Below are positions 35,098 to 47,000 of a stretch of 64,000 nucleotides of DNA, piece by piece. Position numbers and translations under genes: made by a program. Where the stretch lies: assembly GCA_963971285.1 (NCBI GenBank), contig OZ020255.1, positions 16,326,931 through 16,390,930 of the forward strand, written 5' to 3'. The notes beneath the pieces were generated by a model. That model saw only the letters and a list, made by a program, of their open reading frames with translations. It made no database searches and was not told the DNA's origin. This DNA is from Astropecten irregularis. Lineage: Eukaryota; Echinodermata; Asteroidea; Paxillosida; Astropectinidae. The first letter of the stretch is position 1; each line of letters opens with the position of its first letter.

Positions 35098-35245
35098 TAT
35101 GTAAACCTGGGAAAGGCGAAAAACAGATCAAAACCTCTTGGGGAAAATATCTGAAAATTCCTTTCCGACCCCCTTTTCTTATGGGCAATCAAGCATTTAG
35201 CTCCAGGTTTACATGAATGGATGTGTTTAAGACACGCTGAAGGCA

Positions 35246-35325
35246 CTTTTTATAATAATAATAATATAATAATAAATAATAATAAACATTTATAGAGCGC
35301 ATTATACAGGCGTTTCTAAGCGCTA
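35246..35325 (+). repeat. (ATA)n tract joined to a TTTATAGAGCGC repeat end
   Basis: TAATAATAATATAATAATAA is followed by ACATTTATAGAGCGCATTAT and TCTAAGCGCT. The TATAGAGCGC...AAGCGCT layout is a common dispersed repeat end in marine invertebrates (recalled, not searched). Confidence 0.55.
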
Positions 35326-35483
35326 ACCAAAAATGATAGTTGATTAAGGTTTGCTAAATAAATGTGTTTTCAAGAGGAATTTCAAAATATCAACAGTTGG
35401 GGCGTTTCTTATTTCTAACGGTAATTTAAAGTTTTCAAGGACTGATGATGATGAAGCTTGAAAAAAAATCTAAATAGATTTTT

Positions 35484-36740
35484 GGAGGAATTAACCACCT
35501 CTGAAATAAGATGGTAAATTTAGTCAAGATTTTCTTGATAGTGCGATACAGTTTTGGAAATAATGAGTTCTGTACCCATGTTCTGCCCTGCATAATTTGT
35601 ACAGGTTAAAAGTTACATTTAGCTTTTCTTCACAAGTGATAAACTACAGCGAACTTCTCATCAGCCAAAATAATGACCTGAAATTTATCAAATGCTTGGA
35701 GTTAGGAGGGCCTGATGCATTTCAATCATGCATTTCGCAAAAAGTGGGCACCGTATGGGACTGAAATTTCCACAGATGACTGTTACTGTATTTTCCTTGA
35801 AATTTGTGCCCATGAATCTGCATTTCTTTGACAAAAACCAAAGTATGATATTATACATTTAAAAAAATCGATTAGAAGGAATTAACCACCTCTGAAATAA
35901 GATGGTAAATTTAGTTAAGATTTTCTTAAAAGTGCAATGCAGTTTTGGAAATGAGTTTTGTACTCAAGTAGCACTATATTGACTAACTACAGTTTAAAAT
36001 GAGCATAAGCTTTTCGTAGCAACAACTACTTCATCAGATCATCTAATTTGCATCTGATGAAGTAGTTGTTGCTACGAAAGCTCATGCTCTTTTTAAACTC
36101 TAGTTAGTCAATTAAAGTGCTACTTGTATTCTTGCATAATTATTTTGATAGGTTAAAAGTTATACATTTAGTTCTATTTTACAAAAAATTAACTGCAGCA
36201 AACTGCCTATCAGCCAAAATAATGACCTGAAATTTATAAAATGCTTGGATTTAGGAGGGCCTGGCATGTTTTAATTCTAGCAGAATCTTTAGCCTTCGAT
36301 AAAGGTTCTGAAACGCGCCAGGCCCTCCTAACTCCAAGGATTTAGTTTTTCTTTATTGAAATGATTGATTTTTCTTTATATAGCTACATCTCACTTTTTT
36401 AATCTTCAAGTTGAAAAAAAAATGATCTAGTTGTGGACCAAATGGGTTGGTACCATTGGTCTTTCCTCAGTGTTAAATGTCTTTATAAAGTATTTTTACT
36501 TGATTTATTGATCTCCTTAATATAAGCATTAGAGGTAACAAATATTTATTACTGAATTTAATTTAATACAAGTAATAAACTGCTGCAAACTGCTCATCAG
36601 CCAAAATGACCTGATGAAATATATCAAATGCTTAAAGTTAGGAGGGCCTGACGCGTTTCGATCCTAGCAGGATCTTTGTTTCTTTCAGCCTTTGAGAAAA
36701 GTCCTGCTAGGATCGAAACGCGTCAGGCCCTCCTAATTTT
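35484..36740. repeat. three degenerate tandem copies of a unit ending AGGAGGGCCTGA, with hairpins
   Basis: The word series GGAATTAACCACCTCTGAAA, ATCAGCCAAAATAATGACCT and TTAGGAGGGCCTG recurs at about 35484-35730, 35876-36262 and 36541-36655. Two units close into hairpins on the AGGAGGGCC word (36250-36345 and 36637-36738). A separate hairpin (GTAGTTGTTGCTACGAAAGC and its inverse) occupies about 35966-36125. Confidence 0.65.
36637..36738. repeat. perfect-arm hairpin GGAGGGCCTGACGCGTTTCG
   Basis: GGAGGGCCTGACGCGTTTCG and ATCCTAGCAGGA are mirrored by TCCTGCTAGGAT and CGAAACGCGTCAGGCCCTCC, with a loop of about 35 nt. Related single arms appear at 11913-11955 and 44966-45010. Confidence 0.8.
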
Positions 36741-36923
36741 ATGAATTTAATTTAATAAGGTAAAGTTGTCAGAGTTGACTCCGGAAAAGTTGACAGGTGT
36801 CCCATGATTGTGCTCCTCGGTTTCAGCTAGCTGCATGTGAAAAGGTTAAATAGAATTTAAACATACTATTATTTGAATCGAATCCCTCTCCAGTCAATTT
36901 TTCTTTGTTCACTTTTCAATGAC

Positions 36924-37285
36924 TTAAAGGTTGTATCATACTTTGGTAAGAAACCAAAACAGAAATGTTCACAGATTTATGTATAACTTACAGGGTTTGA
37001 ACTTGTGGTGGTAGAAACAATACTGTTAAAATTGTTTTGCCTGGTGTATTTATCCAGAAATTAGTAAAACAACGACCGAAAATCTTTTTGATCTTTTAAA
37101 AGATCAAAAATAAAACGGAAAAGACTTAAGAAATACTGTGGCTGTTTTTCACTGTTTTCTCAAAAAGTGGACACCGTATGGGACTAATATTCTCACAGCT
37201 GACTATCACTGTATCTTCCTTGATATTTTTGCTCATGGATCTGTATTTCTTTGACAAAAACCAAACTATGATACTACCTTTAAAC
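36924..37285. mobile_element. TTAAAGGTWGTATCATACTT family TIR element
   Basis: Left TTAAAGGTTGTATCATACTT and right AACTATGATACTACCTTTAA. The inner GATCTTTTAAAAGATC palindrome is shared with 22518-22882. A fragment of the tRNA-like repeat (TCGAATCCCTCTCCAGTCAA) abuts its left end. Confidence 0.7.
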
Positions 37286-37634
37286 CTCAGTTTCCCTTGT
37301 GGTTATTTGATGACACTATTAATTATTTAGCAAAGCTGTGTTCAGTTAGGTTTGTTCAGTGGCTTCTTTTAAAGTTCTTTTAAAGTTCTTTTAAAGTTGT
37401 TTTGTTGAAGAGAGAAATAAAGACAATCAAATAGATAAACTGGCAACTTGAAGCCCAGAAAAGTTCAATTTTGTCGTCTTTTTGCTTAATTGTTTAAAGG
37501 AGAATTGAAGGGTCAATCCAGCGATTCAGTCAGACCACCATGCACCATCACTGAGAAACTGTATTGTTGTTACCCCATCAAGTATATTTTGTTCAGTATA
37601 TAGGATTTGAAGCTTTGCATGGTGGAAGTCACGT

Positions 37635-37785
37635 AATAAGGAAATGTTTGCAGAGACACCATGTATAAACTCTTTATAGATGTGTGGTTCTGAGAAAGGA
37701 GATCCAACTTCTCACCGGTTCTTTTCAGAACCACACATCTATAAAGAGTTTATACATGGTGCTTACGCAAACCTTTCCTTATTAT
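37635..37785. mobile_element. hairpin element TAATAAGGAAATG...GACACCATGTATAAA
   Basis: Arms of about 60 bp pair with few mismatches: TAATAAGGAAATGTTTGCAG, AGACACCATGTATAAACTCT and TTATAGATGTGTGGTTCTGA against the inverse. It is related to the shorter hairpin at 40327-40427. Confidence 0.75.
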
Positions 37786-38042
37786 ATTTTGTCGTATAAG
37801 AAGTCATCCCCAAGAAGGATCTCCAGCCTTTGCTGCATCGTGGTTCGTTCCTTGGAAGATCTTCCATGTCCTCTGACATCCTTCACCATGGACCCACCTT
37901 CAGTTGCATTATTGCTGCATTTAATAGACAGGAGATACAAAAAAACGAAAACTGCCCAGCCCCGAGCTAGGTCTGACATTAATCATGTATTGGTTCATTT
38001 TGGCTATATAAAGTAGGCCTATATACACTTTACAATGCTTTT

Positions 38043-38300
38043 AAGCCTATAAGCAATAACATAGGCCTACACTATCCATTCAGTACTTACCACAATTTAG
38101 AAATTTGCAAAACCTAAGAGTTTTAAGCCTTTACTGTAAATACTTATAGCCCTACAACATATTGCTTCTAAGCCTATAAGCAATAACATAGGCCTACACT
38201 ATCCGTTCAGTACTTGCCACAATTTAGAAATTTGCAAAACCTATAGAGTTCTAAGCCTATACTGTAAATACTTAATTTAGTTATAGGCCTACAATATACA
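38043..38300 (+). repeat. two tandem units of about 127 bp
   Basis: AAGCCTATAAGCAATAACAT starts at 38043 and again at 38170. The units share ATTTAGAAATTTGCAAAACC and ACTGTAAATACTTA. Confidence 0.8.
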
Positions 38301-39938
38301 TTCCTTCATCACTTACCACTATTACCTGTAAAATATACACAAGATTAGAATAATGGAACAGACTTCTGAAACCTTTTAAACAAGTTTGTGATTGAACCTT
38401 GTATACCACAAATGATTTTTTTGTTTATATGTTTGTCTAGACTTAGGGATTTGGGGATCAAATGACACATGAAACAAATTTTCTGGCTCTCATTCTCTGA
38501 AGCCCTTCCTTCAAACCAACAACCATTACTAGAATGACATTTTGTACCAATTCAATTGAATTTACCAACTTTAAGTAAACATCAACCCAAATTAAGACAA
38601 GATGTCTGCTATAGCCGGCAAGCAAGCAATCAATAAGCTGGAAAACCATTACTACTTAATTAAATTCATACATTTTTCTATTTTAAAAACCTGCTGGTCA
38701 TGAGGAGAAAGGTTATTGATTATTGACAGTAAATTAACATGCTTGGTAAGTTTAGGGTGTACTAACAAGTTACAACCCTCACCCTCACCTACCACATAAG
38801 GCAAACGCTGTTTACCACACATTACCACAGTCTCCACATGGGGACTGAATCATAATCCACACATTACCACACAAACCACACTGTGGTGCATTATGGTATT
38901 CAGTAATACCACACTTCTGATTTTACACACACAAAATACAAATTTTTGTTTACTTTATTTACAAACCTCATGAGAGAAAGATTACTTAAAATTTACACAG
39001 GAAAGACAGAGACTTGCTGATAATTTTCAATAAACCGCTATCAACATTGTATTAAGTTGTTACCATTTCACCAATAGATATAATCTTTCCATATTAAAAC
39101 CCCACCAATCATTGGAAGGAAAGATTATCTGATATTAAAACAAGAAACTAAAAAGTTCTTGTTCAGACATTTTGTCCATTGAAACCCATTGAAAATGGGA
39201 AATACAGGGCACACATATACAAGACAGATTATGCTTACTTGCAATTACAAGTACCAATTTCAAGCAAGTGCTACCTGTATATAACCTCATAATTCTCATA
39301 TCACGATGGGAATAAATTTGTAAGTTTCTGTACATGAAAACCTGCTGCACATGGGGAGAAAATCACTGAAAGTTTACACAAGAAACATTCATGCTTGTTG
39401 CTAATTTCAGATAGCATATCAAGCAAGCACTGTTCCCATAATACTTAAAAACCTGCTGACCATGGGGAGAAAGATAATTGAAAATTCACCCAACAAAATA
39501 AACAAGTTTGCTGGTAAATTTTGATAGCATTCTAAGGAAGCACTGAGCGTCATTATACTTAATATTACTACCACACTAATTAATTGATACATTTTAAATC
39601 CTGTTAAAAAGATTATGGAAAGTTACATAGGAAATAGAGTGGCTTGCCAGTTTACTTGCAAGTCCCAATACCAATTCTTAAAGGTATATCCCCTGAATAA
39701 AATCCGTATAATCATTATTATAGAAATAAATTAGTCGATTTCACAACATTAAAAACCTGCTGCACATGGGGAGAAAAATCACATGCAGACAATTATTTAC
39801 ACAAGACACATACATGCTTGCTGCTAATTTCAGATAGCATATCAAGCAAGCACTGTGCCCATAATTAATTAATATTATTACTACCCGACTACCGAACATT
39901 ATTTTAAAACCTGTTTTGGGGAGAAATGTTAAAGGTTA

Positions 39939-42010
39939 GGCCACATAAAAAAAAAAAATTGTTTAGCGTCCACCTCTTCCAAATTTTCTAGGTAGGGAGG
40001 GAGGTTTCTATTTTTATTTTTTATTTTAAGGATAGAATGGCAACATGCCTGTGGAAGAAAAGATACATGGTATTCATGGTCAGAAAACATGTTAGGAAGA
40101 TACTGAAGACCATAGAAGCTTTCAAGCTAGATATCTGACCATTGGAAATTTCAGTAGACTAGAGAAACCTAAGTAAAAGCATTAAAATAACAAAAATAAC
40201 AAAAATGGGTTACTTGTTTAATATCATTTAATTCTAAGATGACCACATGTCAATTGCCATCTATTTTGGCTGCTGTGAGGAAGTGGTTTGTAACTGGATT
40301 TGAAGTTTTCCATGGTGGAGAGACTAGAATGAGTAATATTTGCGGAGACACCATGTAGGCCCTATAACACTCTTTTTGGAAGATGTGTCGTGTTATACAT
40401 GGTGTCTCCGCAAATATTACTCATTCTGGTTTGTAACTAATTGTTAAAGTCTTGTTGATACTCTTTCCATTTTGACCTGAATTTGAAATAATTAAATTTT
40501 AATAACTCCACTGCATTCCCAACTCTGGTTTTTGGATGTTCTCTGGATGAGAGGAACCATGCAGGGTTACGCCTTAAGGAATTTTTTTTTGTGTAGCAAA
40601 ATTGCTAATCAATTTTATTTTTGTATAGCAGGTTGCAAATTTTGCATAGCAGTTTTGATTTGCAGCTTTGCTTCACAAATAATAGTTAACCGATTTCAAA
40701 TGATTACGTTACGTTACGTTATGTTGGCCAACATGTATAAAGAGAAGGAACATTTCAGTAAATTTGCATCGGTGAAGAATTTGTTTTGTTTGTTTTACCT
40801 GTACACTGAGTTTATAACACTGTATTCTATAGTGCTGTGCATTTTCGGAGCTTTTGAAAACCAGAAAACGCTTTGAAAAAATTAGCGGTTGCCCGAGCTC
40901 CGATTTATAAAAATGAATGAGAATATTGACAGCTGTACATTACACACGTGTTGATAATGTGCACGATCAATGGATGCATAGCGCTAGCGATGTAGGAGTG
41001 TGTAAAACATGTTACAACGATCGTATACATTCAGTTTCTGGTCTCGATCTACGTGCGTGTTTGGGAATCTTGCGATGATTTGGTGCCGGCAACCTTACAG
41101 AATATTCAGTCAGAATCGTTCATAACTTGCTCAGCGTGACATGTCACATTTCTTACCGAAAAATCTGCATTGAAGCCGGCCGAAATCCACGGACCACGGC
41201 AACGAGCGCGACCTGACTGCATGCACCAAATACACGTTGTACGTACGACATGTAGGCTTGGACTTCCGGCCCGATTGCGAATTGGCGACTGTGTATTGGT
41301 GCACAACGTATGATTTGAATGGTGCGGCGCTGATAGACATCGTGGAATTTTCTGGATGCAATGCTGCTGCTGCATGGTACGGGCCATGCGGCCACGTGGT
41401 GTGTGCGTGCCTGTGCGTGTCTGGGTACCGACTCCGGGTGTACGTGTACACGTACGTGCTGCTCACACGTCAAAGAAATTGACGTTCTTTTTCAGTATTT
41501 AAGCTTAAAAATTATGGATGTTTACCATGTCCGATAGTTTGTGAAATACAGTGGACCGAAGTTTGGTGGCAAGTACATTTTGTGTCAACTTTTCATGATC
41601 AAAATGTTGTATTATCTTGTATAGCAGTTTTGCAACGCACTTTAAAAATTGCATCGCAGTCGGCCTCGAATGCGTCGCAAATTGCGATGCGATACCGGCT
41701 ATTGCGGACCCTGAGAGGAACACTGTTCCTCAGACAAGCACACCGTTACACGAATGCCAAAGCATTAATTTGAACTGGCCATGATGTACATTTTTCGCAT
41801 GCTGCGGCTTCTACCCCAGGTGGCTCTCATGATGTTTAGTCCGAAAATTACGGTAGATATTAGCGCACACTGCTTTTACATACAAGAAATAATTGTTTCC
41901 CCCAATATTTATTTTTTTTGAGACAAATAAAAAATAAAAAAATAATACAGGTCGGGCTCATATCGGAGGTCGGGCGGGGACGCTAAACAAGTAATTTTTT
42001 TTATGTGGCC
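39939..42010. mobile_element. 2.07-kb TIR element, PIF/Harbinger-like, no transposase
   Basis: The left terminus is 39939-39971 (GGCCACAT, an A run, GTTTAGCGTCC). The right terminus 41978-42010 is its inverted copy. The 33-bp TIRs differ only within the A/T run. Flanking TTA at 39936-39938 and 42011-42013 is a 3-bp target duplication. TWA duplications with GGC-type termini are typical of PIF/Harbinger transposons. No DDE transposase or Myb-like ORF is visible, so it is probably non-autonomous. It contains a hairpin (40327-40427) and a CpG-rich segment (about 41040-41480). Confidence 0.8.
40327..40427. repeat. hairpin inside the 2.07-kb TIR element
   Basis: GAATGAGTAATATTTGCGGA and GACACCATGTA are mirrored exactly by TACATGGTGTC and TCCGCAAATATTACTCATTC. 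Confidence 0.8.
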
Positions 42011-43845
42011 TTAACTAACTTAACTCGAGAAATAGACCGGCTTGCTGGTAAATTGTTATACCCTTTCAAGCAAGCATTTGTTACATGTGACTTTAATTAA
42101 ATTACAGTATAAATTTATTGAAATAACACCTGCTGATTAAAAGAAATTCATTTACTTGCTCGTCATTTCTGAAACCTTTATATTATACTTCAAAAATGAA
42201 GTTATACATTTTGCAACCTGTTGACCATGAGGGAAGAAAGATTATTGAAAAACTTACACATAAAGAATATAAAGAAATGTTAAACATCTTTCCTATTACT
42301 ATAGGAATAAATTTGCAGTACATTTTTCTACATTTAAAACCTGCTGATCATGAGGAGAAAAATCAGTGAAAATGTGTCACAACAAACATACATGCTTGCT
42401 GGGTTTTTTTGCAGATAATATATCAAGCAAGCAATGCAAGCACTGAACCTTACACAATACTTAATGCCGCACTATACCATGCACACAAACGAATTGATAC
42501 ATTTAAAAACCTGTTTGGGTAAAAAGTTACATGGGAAGTAGACAAACTTGTTGGTAATTTCTTATACCATTTCAAGCTAGCACTTTGCTATACTTACGAC
42601 TTATTAAATTACCACACACAGATTAATTGAAATTCACACTGATCAGAAATTTCTCGGAATTTCTGAAAAGACATGCACAGTATTCGTTCAAGCTTCGCAG
42701 GCATGCTTGCTGCTAGCATATCAAGCAAGCACTGTGCCCATAATACTTAATATTACTACTAGTGTACATTTTTAAAACCTGTTTTGGGGAGAAACTTAAA
42801 GGTTAACTTGAGAAATAGACCGGCTTGCTGGTAAATTGTTATACCATTTCAAGCAAGCACTTGTTACATGTGACTTTCATAAAATTACAGTATAAATTAA
42901 TTGAAATTACACCTGCTGATCAATAGAAAGTCATTTCTGAAACCTTTATATACTTCAAAAAATAATGAAGTTATACATTTTTAAACCTGTTGACCATGAG
43001 GGAACAAAGATTATTGAAAAACTTACACATAAAATAAAATTACTGAAATGTTAACATTTCGTTCACCGTTTCGAGCAGAAATTGAATTCGCTAATGTCTT
43101 ATACCTTTCTGAATCGATACAATACACTTCATCCACACCAGGAAGTTAAATTTTTGTCCACGTTGAAACCAATTAACCACGAGGGAAGAAATATTATTGA
43201 CAAATCTACACACGCACATGAAATGTTTGCACACCATTTCAAGCAACAATTACCACCGCAAACTATAGTTATTTTCGATAAACCTCTGTACAATTTAACA
43301 CCTGATCAAAGAAGGGGGGTTCATAAGTTACACACGAGGAAACGGATATACATGGCAGTAGCCATTAACTGCGATAGTATTATAAAACTTCTACCTTTTT
43401 ACGCATGGAGTTCTACTACATGAATATGTCCATGCTTTACGCAAAATAATATCAACAACCTGCCGATCGTTCCAACATTATCGTCGCGTTTTTTATTGAA
43501 GAGAGGGAGAAACAAATGTCATTCCCTCTCAAGATACATCTCCGTCTCGATTAACGTTTAAACCATGGACATTACTACTCATCGGGTTCAAGTTTGTCTA
43601 AGATTGAAGAAACCGTTGTCGATTATGGACAGGAATATTTTACAGATTTCGCAGAATCATTCCAACGGGAGCAAAATATGAAAACTAAAATAATGATAAT
43701 CACAATCCACCTGCCTTTGAATATAATTATAAAACAAAGGCCCAACTGGATACTACCCCGATAAACACAAAACCGGCAGCCTAAGTTCAGACACGGTTTT
43801 ACGAGGTTTCAAATTTGATTTAAAAAAGAAATGCATTTTCTACCA

Positions 43846-44020
43846 CTCTGATAAGAAATGGTTGTTGAGAAGTATTTTGGTACGAATGTGATAAGCCAGT
43901 GCAGTGAGGAGGATCGTCAATCATCAGAAATATTATGATGCGTGGAGTATTCCAACTTTCGTCTTGCATTCACGATGTTTCCAATGACAGATGAAGAAAC
44001 ATAACTGTTTCAACAAGTAA
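43846..44020 (+). repeat. about 175-bp direct duplication, left copy
   Basis: Shares GAGAAGTATTTTGGTACGAA, ATCGTCAATCATCAGAAATA and TGATGCGTGGAGTATTCCAA with 44627-44800, with few differences. Confidence 0.85.
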
Positions 44021-44028
44021 ACTTTATA

Positions 44029-47000
44029 TAGTGGGTAACATTCTGCTCATGAAACAGTCATATTCAAGTTCACAGACGCCCCTGATAGCGGGTAACATTC
44101 TTCTCATGAAACAGTCGTATTCATAAAATGGTTCCTCACAGACGCCCCTGATAGCGGGTAACATTCTGCTCATGAATGTGGTTCTTCACAGACGCCCCTG
44201 ATAGCGGGTAACATTCTGCTCATGAAACAGTCGTATTCATAAAATGGTTCTTCACAGACGCCCCTGATAGCGGGTAACATTCTGCTCATGAAACAGTCGT
44301 ATTCATAAAATGGTTCTTCACAGACGCCCCTGATAGCGGGTAACATTCTGCTCATGAAACAGTCGTATTCATAAAATGGTTCTTCACAGATGCCCCTGAT
44401 AGCAGGTAACATTCTGCTCAAAAACGGTCGTATTCATAAAATAAGAAATGCATTTTCTACCACTCGTTCACCTGTTTAATTAATTAGCCGATCAAGACCG
44501 CAGCCCTGTGGTTCAAAGCCGTTATTATTTTGCACGTGTATTCTAAATACAGCAATCGATACGGATCGAGTTCGGATCGAAACGAATATTCTTCACTCTT
44601 AGAAAATTCATTACATTATTTGTGAGCTGATAATAAATGTGTGTTGAGAAGTATTTTGGTACGAATGTAGCCAGTGAAGTGAGCAGGAGGAGCATCGTCA
44701 ATCATCAGAAATATTATGATGCGTGGAGTATTCCAACTTTCGTCTTGCTTTCACGATGTTTTCAATGACAGATGAAGAAACATAATTATTCCAACAAGTT
44801 ATTGTTATCAATTGGACCCTTCCGGCCTGTCAATCAAACTGTATGCATTGACCACGAAGTCGTTGTCGTCCATTGCCCTTGGTAAAACTCGGCCACATGC
44901 GGTATGTAAACCACGTGGTGTTGCTAAGGTGGGCGGGGCTTAAAGCAAAGCCAGAACGGCCCATAGCTTTTGAGAAAGATCCTGGTGTAGGTTCGAAACG
45001 TTAGGTCATCATAACTCTGAAGTTATTGAATTATCTTTGAAGATCAACCGAGGAATTGAAGTCAGGCTCCTTGTCGATTTGGTTCTTTTCTTCCTTAGAC
45101 GAGCTGATCAAAGTGTGAAGCCCGGCTTTTTTCAAAGTAATCAAATACAGATGCTTCTCCTTTCCCGCGTCTATCAATTTCCCGAAATGTCCTTCTAGCC
45201 GAATTTACCAGTCAAGCTTTTCCACGTGTCCGAAGTCAGTGACCACTGACCAGCTCCATCAGTATTTGCATATTGCGTGTTTGAAAAAAAAAACGTTTCT
45301 GTACCAGCAATTCCACTGCATCTGTTCCAAAATAATGCAGAAAATGATTTTGTGTGTGTGTTCATTGCCAAACTCCTCTGAAGGCTACTAAGTGTACGCA
45401 CCCCATCCTGTTCCTTCACAGACGCCCCTGATAGCGGGTAACATTCTGCTCATGAAACAGGCATTTTCATATAATAATAATTGTTACAAAATTCGTAATT
45501 GTTTTCCTATACATTGTTTGTTTCTTCACAGACGCCCCTGATAGCGGGTAACATTCTGCTCATGAAACAGTCGTATTATTCATAAAATGATTCTTCACAG
45601 ACGCCCCTGATAGCGGGTAACATTCTGCTAATGAAACAGTCGCATTCATAAAATCGTCAATATAAATCTGCAATTTCTGGGGTTTTTTCGCAGACGCCCC
45701 TGATAGCGGGTAACATTCTGCTCATGAAACAGTCGTATTCAACTGCTGGTTATTATATTAAGCAAGCCGATGGAGATATCACTGGAATCCAAAAGGAATA
45801 ACTTCGGCCTGACATCGGATGATTTCCTTAACAAAAATGTTCTCCCGTTTGGCATCAAATAACTTTTGTTAATAAGTCTGTTTTGTCCCATGGATTGATT
45901 ATGAAGTTTATACACCTCAACCTTGCCGCATTAAGCTGCGCGCCTCAGCTTGGCTTGCCGCTGCCCGCGCAGTGCTTTCCCCCTACCCTAAGCTAATAAA
46001 AAAATCACCTGCTCAAACTTTCTGTGAATAACTACAAAGGCAACGGTGCCCTGTCACGGTTATCCAGCAACGAAAGTTTGAATGGGGTTTCAATTAAAAG
46101 TATAATTTTCGCGATTCCGTGTAAAAAATGACCGACGGACCGAATAACCGACGAACGGTATCGATACCGACTATCCGACGGGTTAATAATCGAATTAGAA
46201 GGTAAAATCACGGGCAATTAAGTCCGTGATGACAATAATTAATGAGGTTGTGTCCCAATTAAACATCCCGCTGCTTCGCGCTGCTTTGCAAGAGCGGGGA
46301 ATGGTGGCGCTGCTTCACGACAAGGCTGAAATGCACTGCCCAAGCCCCCAACTTACTATTTCTTGGCCCCCGAGTTGTACCAAAAACAAATAGTTCCCCT
46401 TGAGGTAAAAGGAATGAACCAGTATCTTTTTTAGAATCCCGAAATTGATAATCTTCAGATTGCAGTGCCGGGATCCTTTTGAGCACCAGTGAATCTCTCT
46501 CGGAAATAAGTTATTGCCAGTACCATTAGCCTATGCACCGGTGGCTATGACTGTTTGATTAATTTATACAACATAACACAAACTTCGGTGATTTGGTGAC
46601 TTCTTGGCCGCCTTCTTCGGTTATGTTTATTCACAGACGCCCCTGATAGCGGGTAACATTCTGCTCATGAAACAGTCGCATTATTCATAAAATGGATCTT
46701 CACAGACGCCCCTGGTAGCGGGTAACATTCTGCTCATGAAACAGTCATATTCATAAAATGGTTCTTCACAGACGCCCCTGATAGCGGGTAACATTCTGCT
46801 CATGAAACAGTCGCATTATTCATAAAATGGATCTTCACAGACGCCCCTGGTAGCGGGTAACATTCTGCTCATGAAACAGTCATATTCATAAAATGGTTCT
46901 TCACAGACGCCCCTGATAGCGGGTAACATTCTGCTCATGAAACAGTCGTATTCATAAAATTGTTACAAATTAATTATGCAATTTTAAACTATACATAATT

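Larger units (their letters stand above)
38680..43240. repeat. degenerate tandem array, units of about 110-150 bp, interrupted at 39939-42010
   Basis: Units alternate the words AAAACCTGCTGACCATGAGG, AGAAAGATTATTGAAAA, CATGCTTGCTGCTAATTTCA and ATATCAAGCAAGCACTGTG. About a dozen units are recognisable. Most carry a small inverted pair (CTTGCTG ... CAAGCAAG). The right-most unit runs into a 113-codon open frame (43082-43423). Confidence 0.7.

Noticed and set aside
40532-40876. 114-codon frame as the transposase of the 2.07-kb element
   Set aside because: It is hydrophobic and Cys/Phe-rich from T-rich DNA. No DDE or Myb-like features are visible and the length is far too short.
43082-43423. 113-codon plus-strand frame as a gene
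   Set aside because: Its first half aligns with neighbouring non-coding repeat units. There are no splice partners, family similarity or supporting signals. It is kept only as a finding about the array.
44170-44421. Minus-strand frame with a 22-residue repeat (MSRMLPAIRGV...)
   Set aside because: It exists because four 66-bp units are exact tandem copies and 66 is divisible by 3. It does not extend through the dispersed copies, and the acceptor-like flank is on the other strand.
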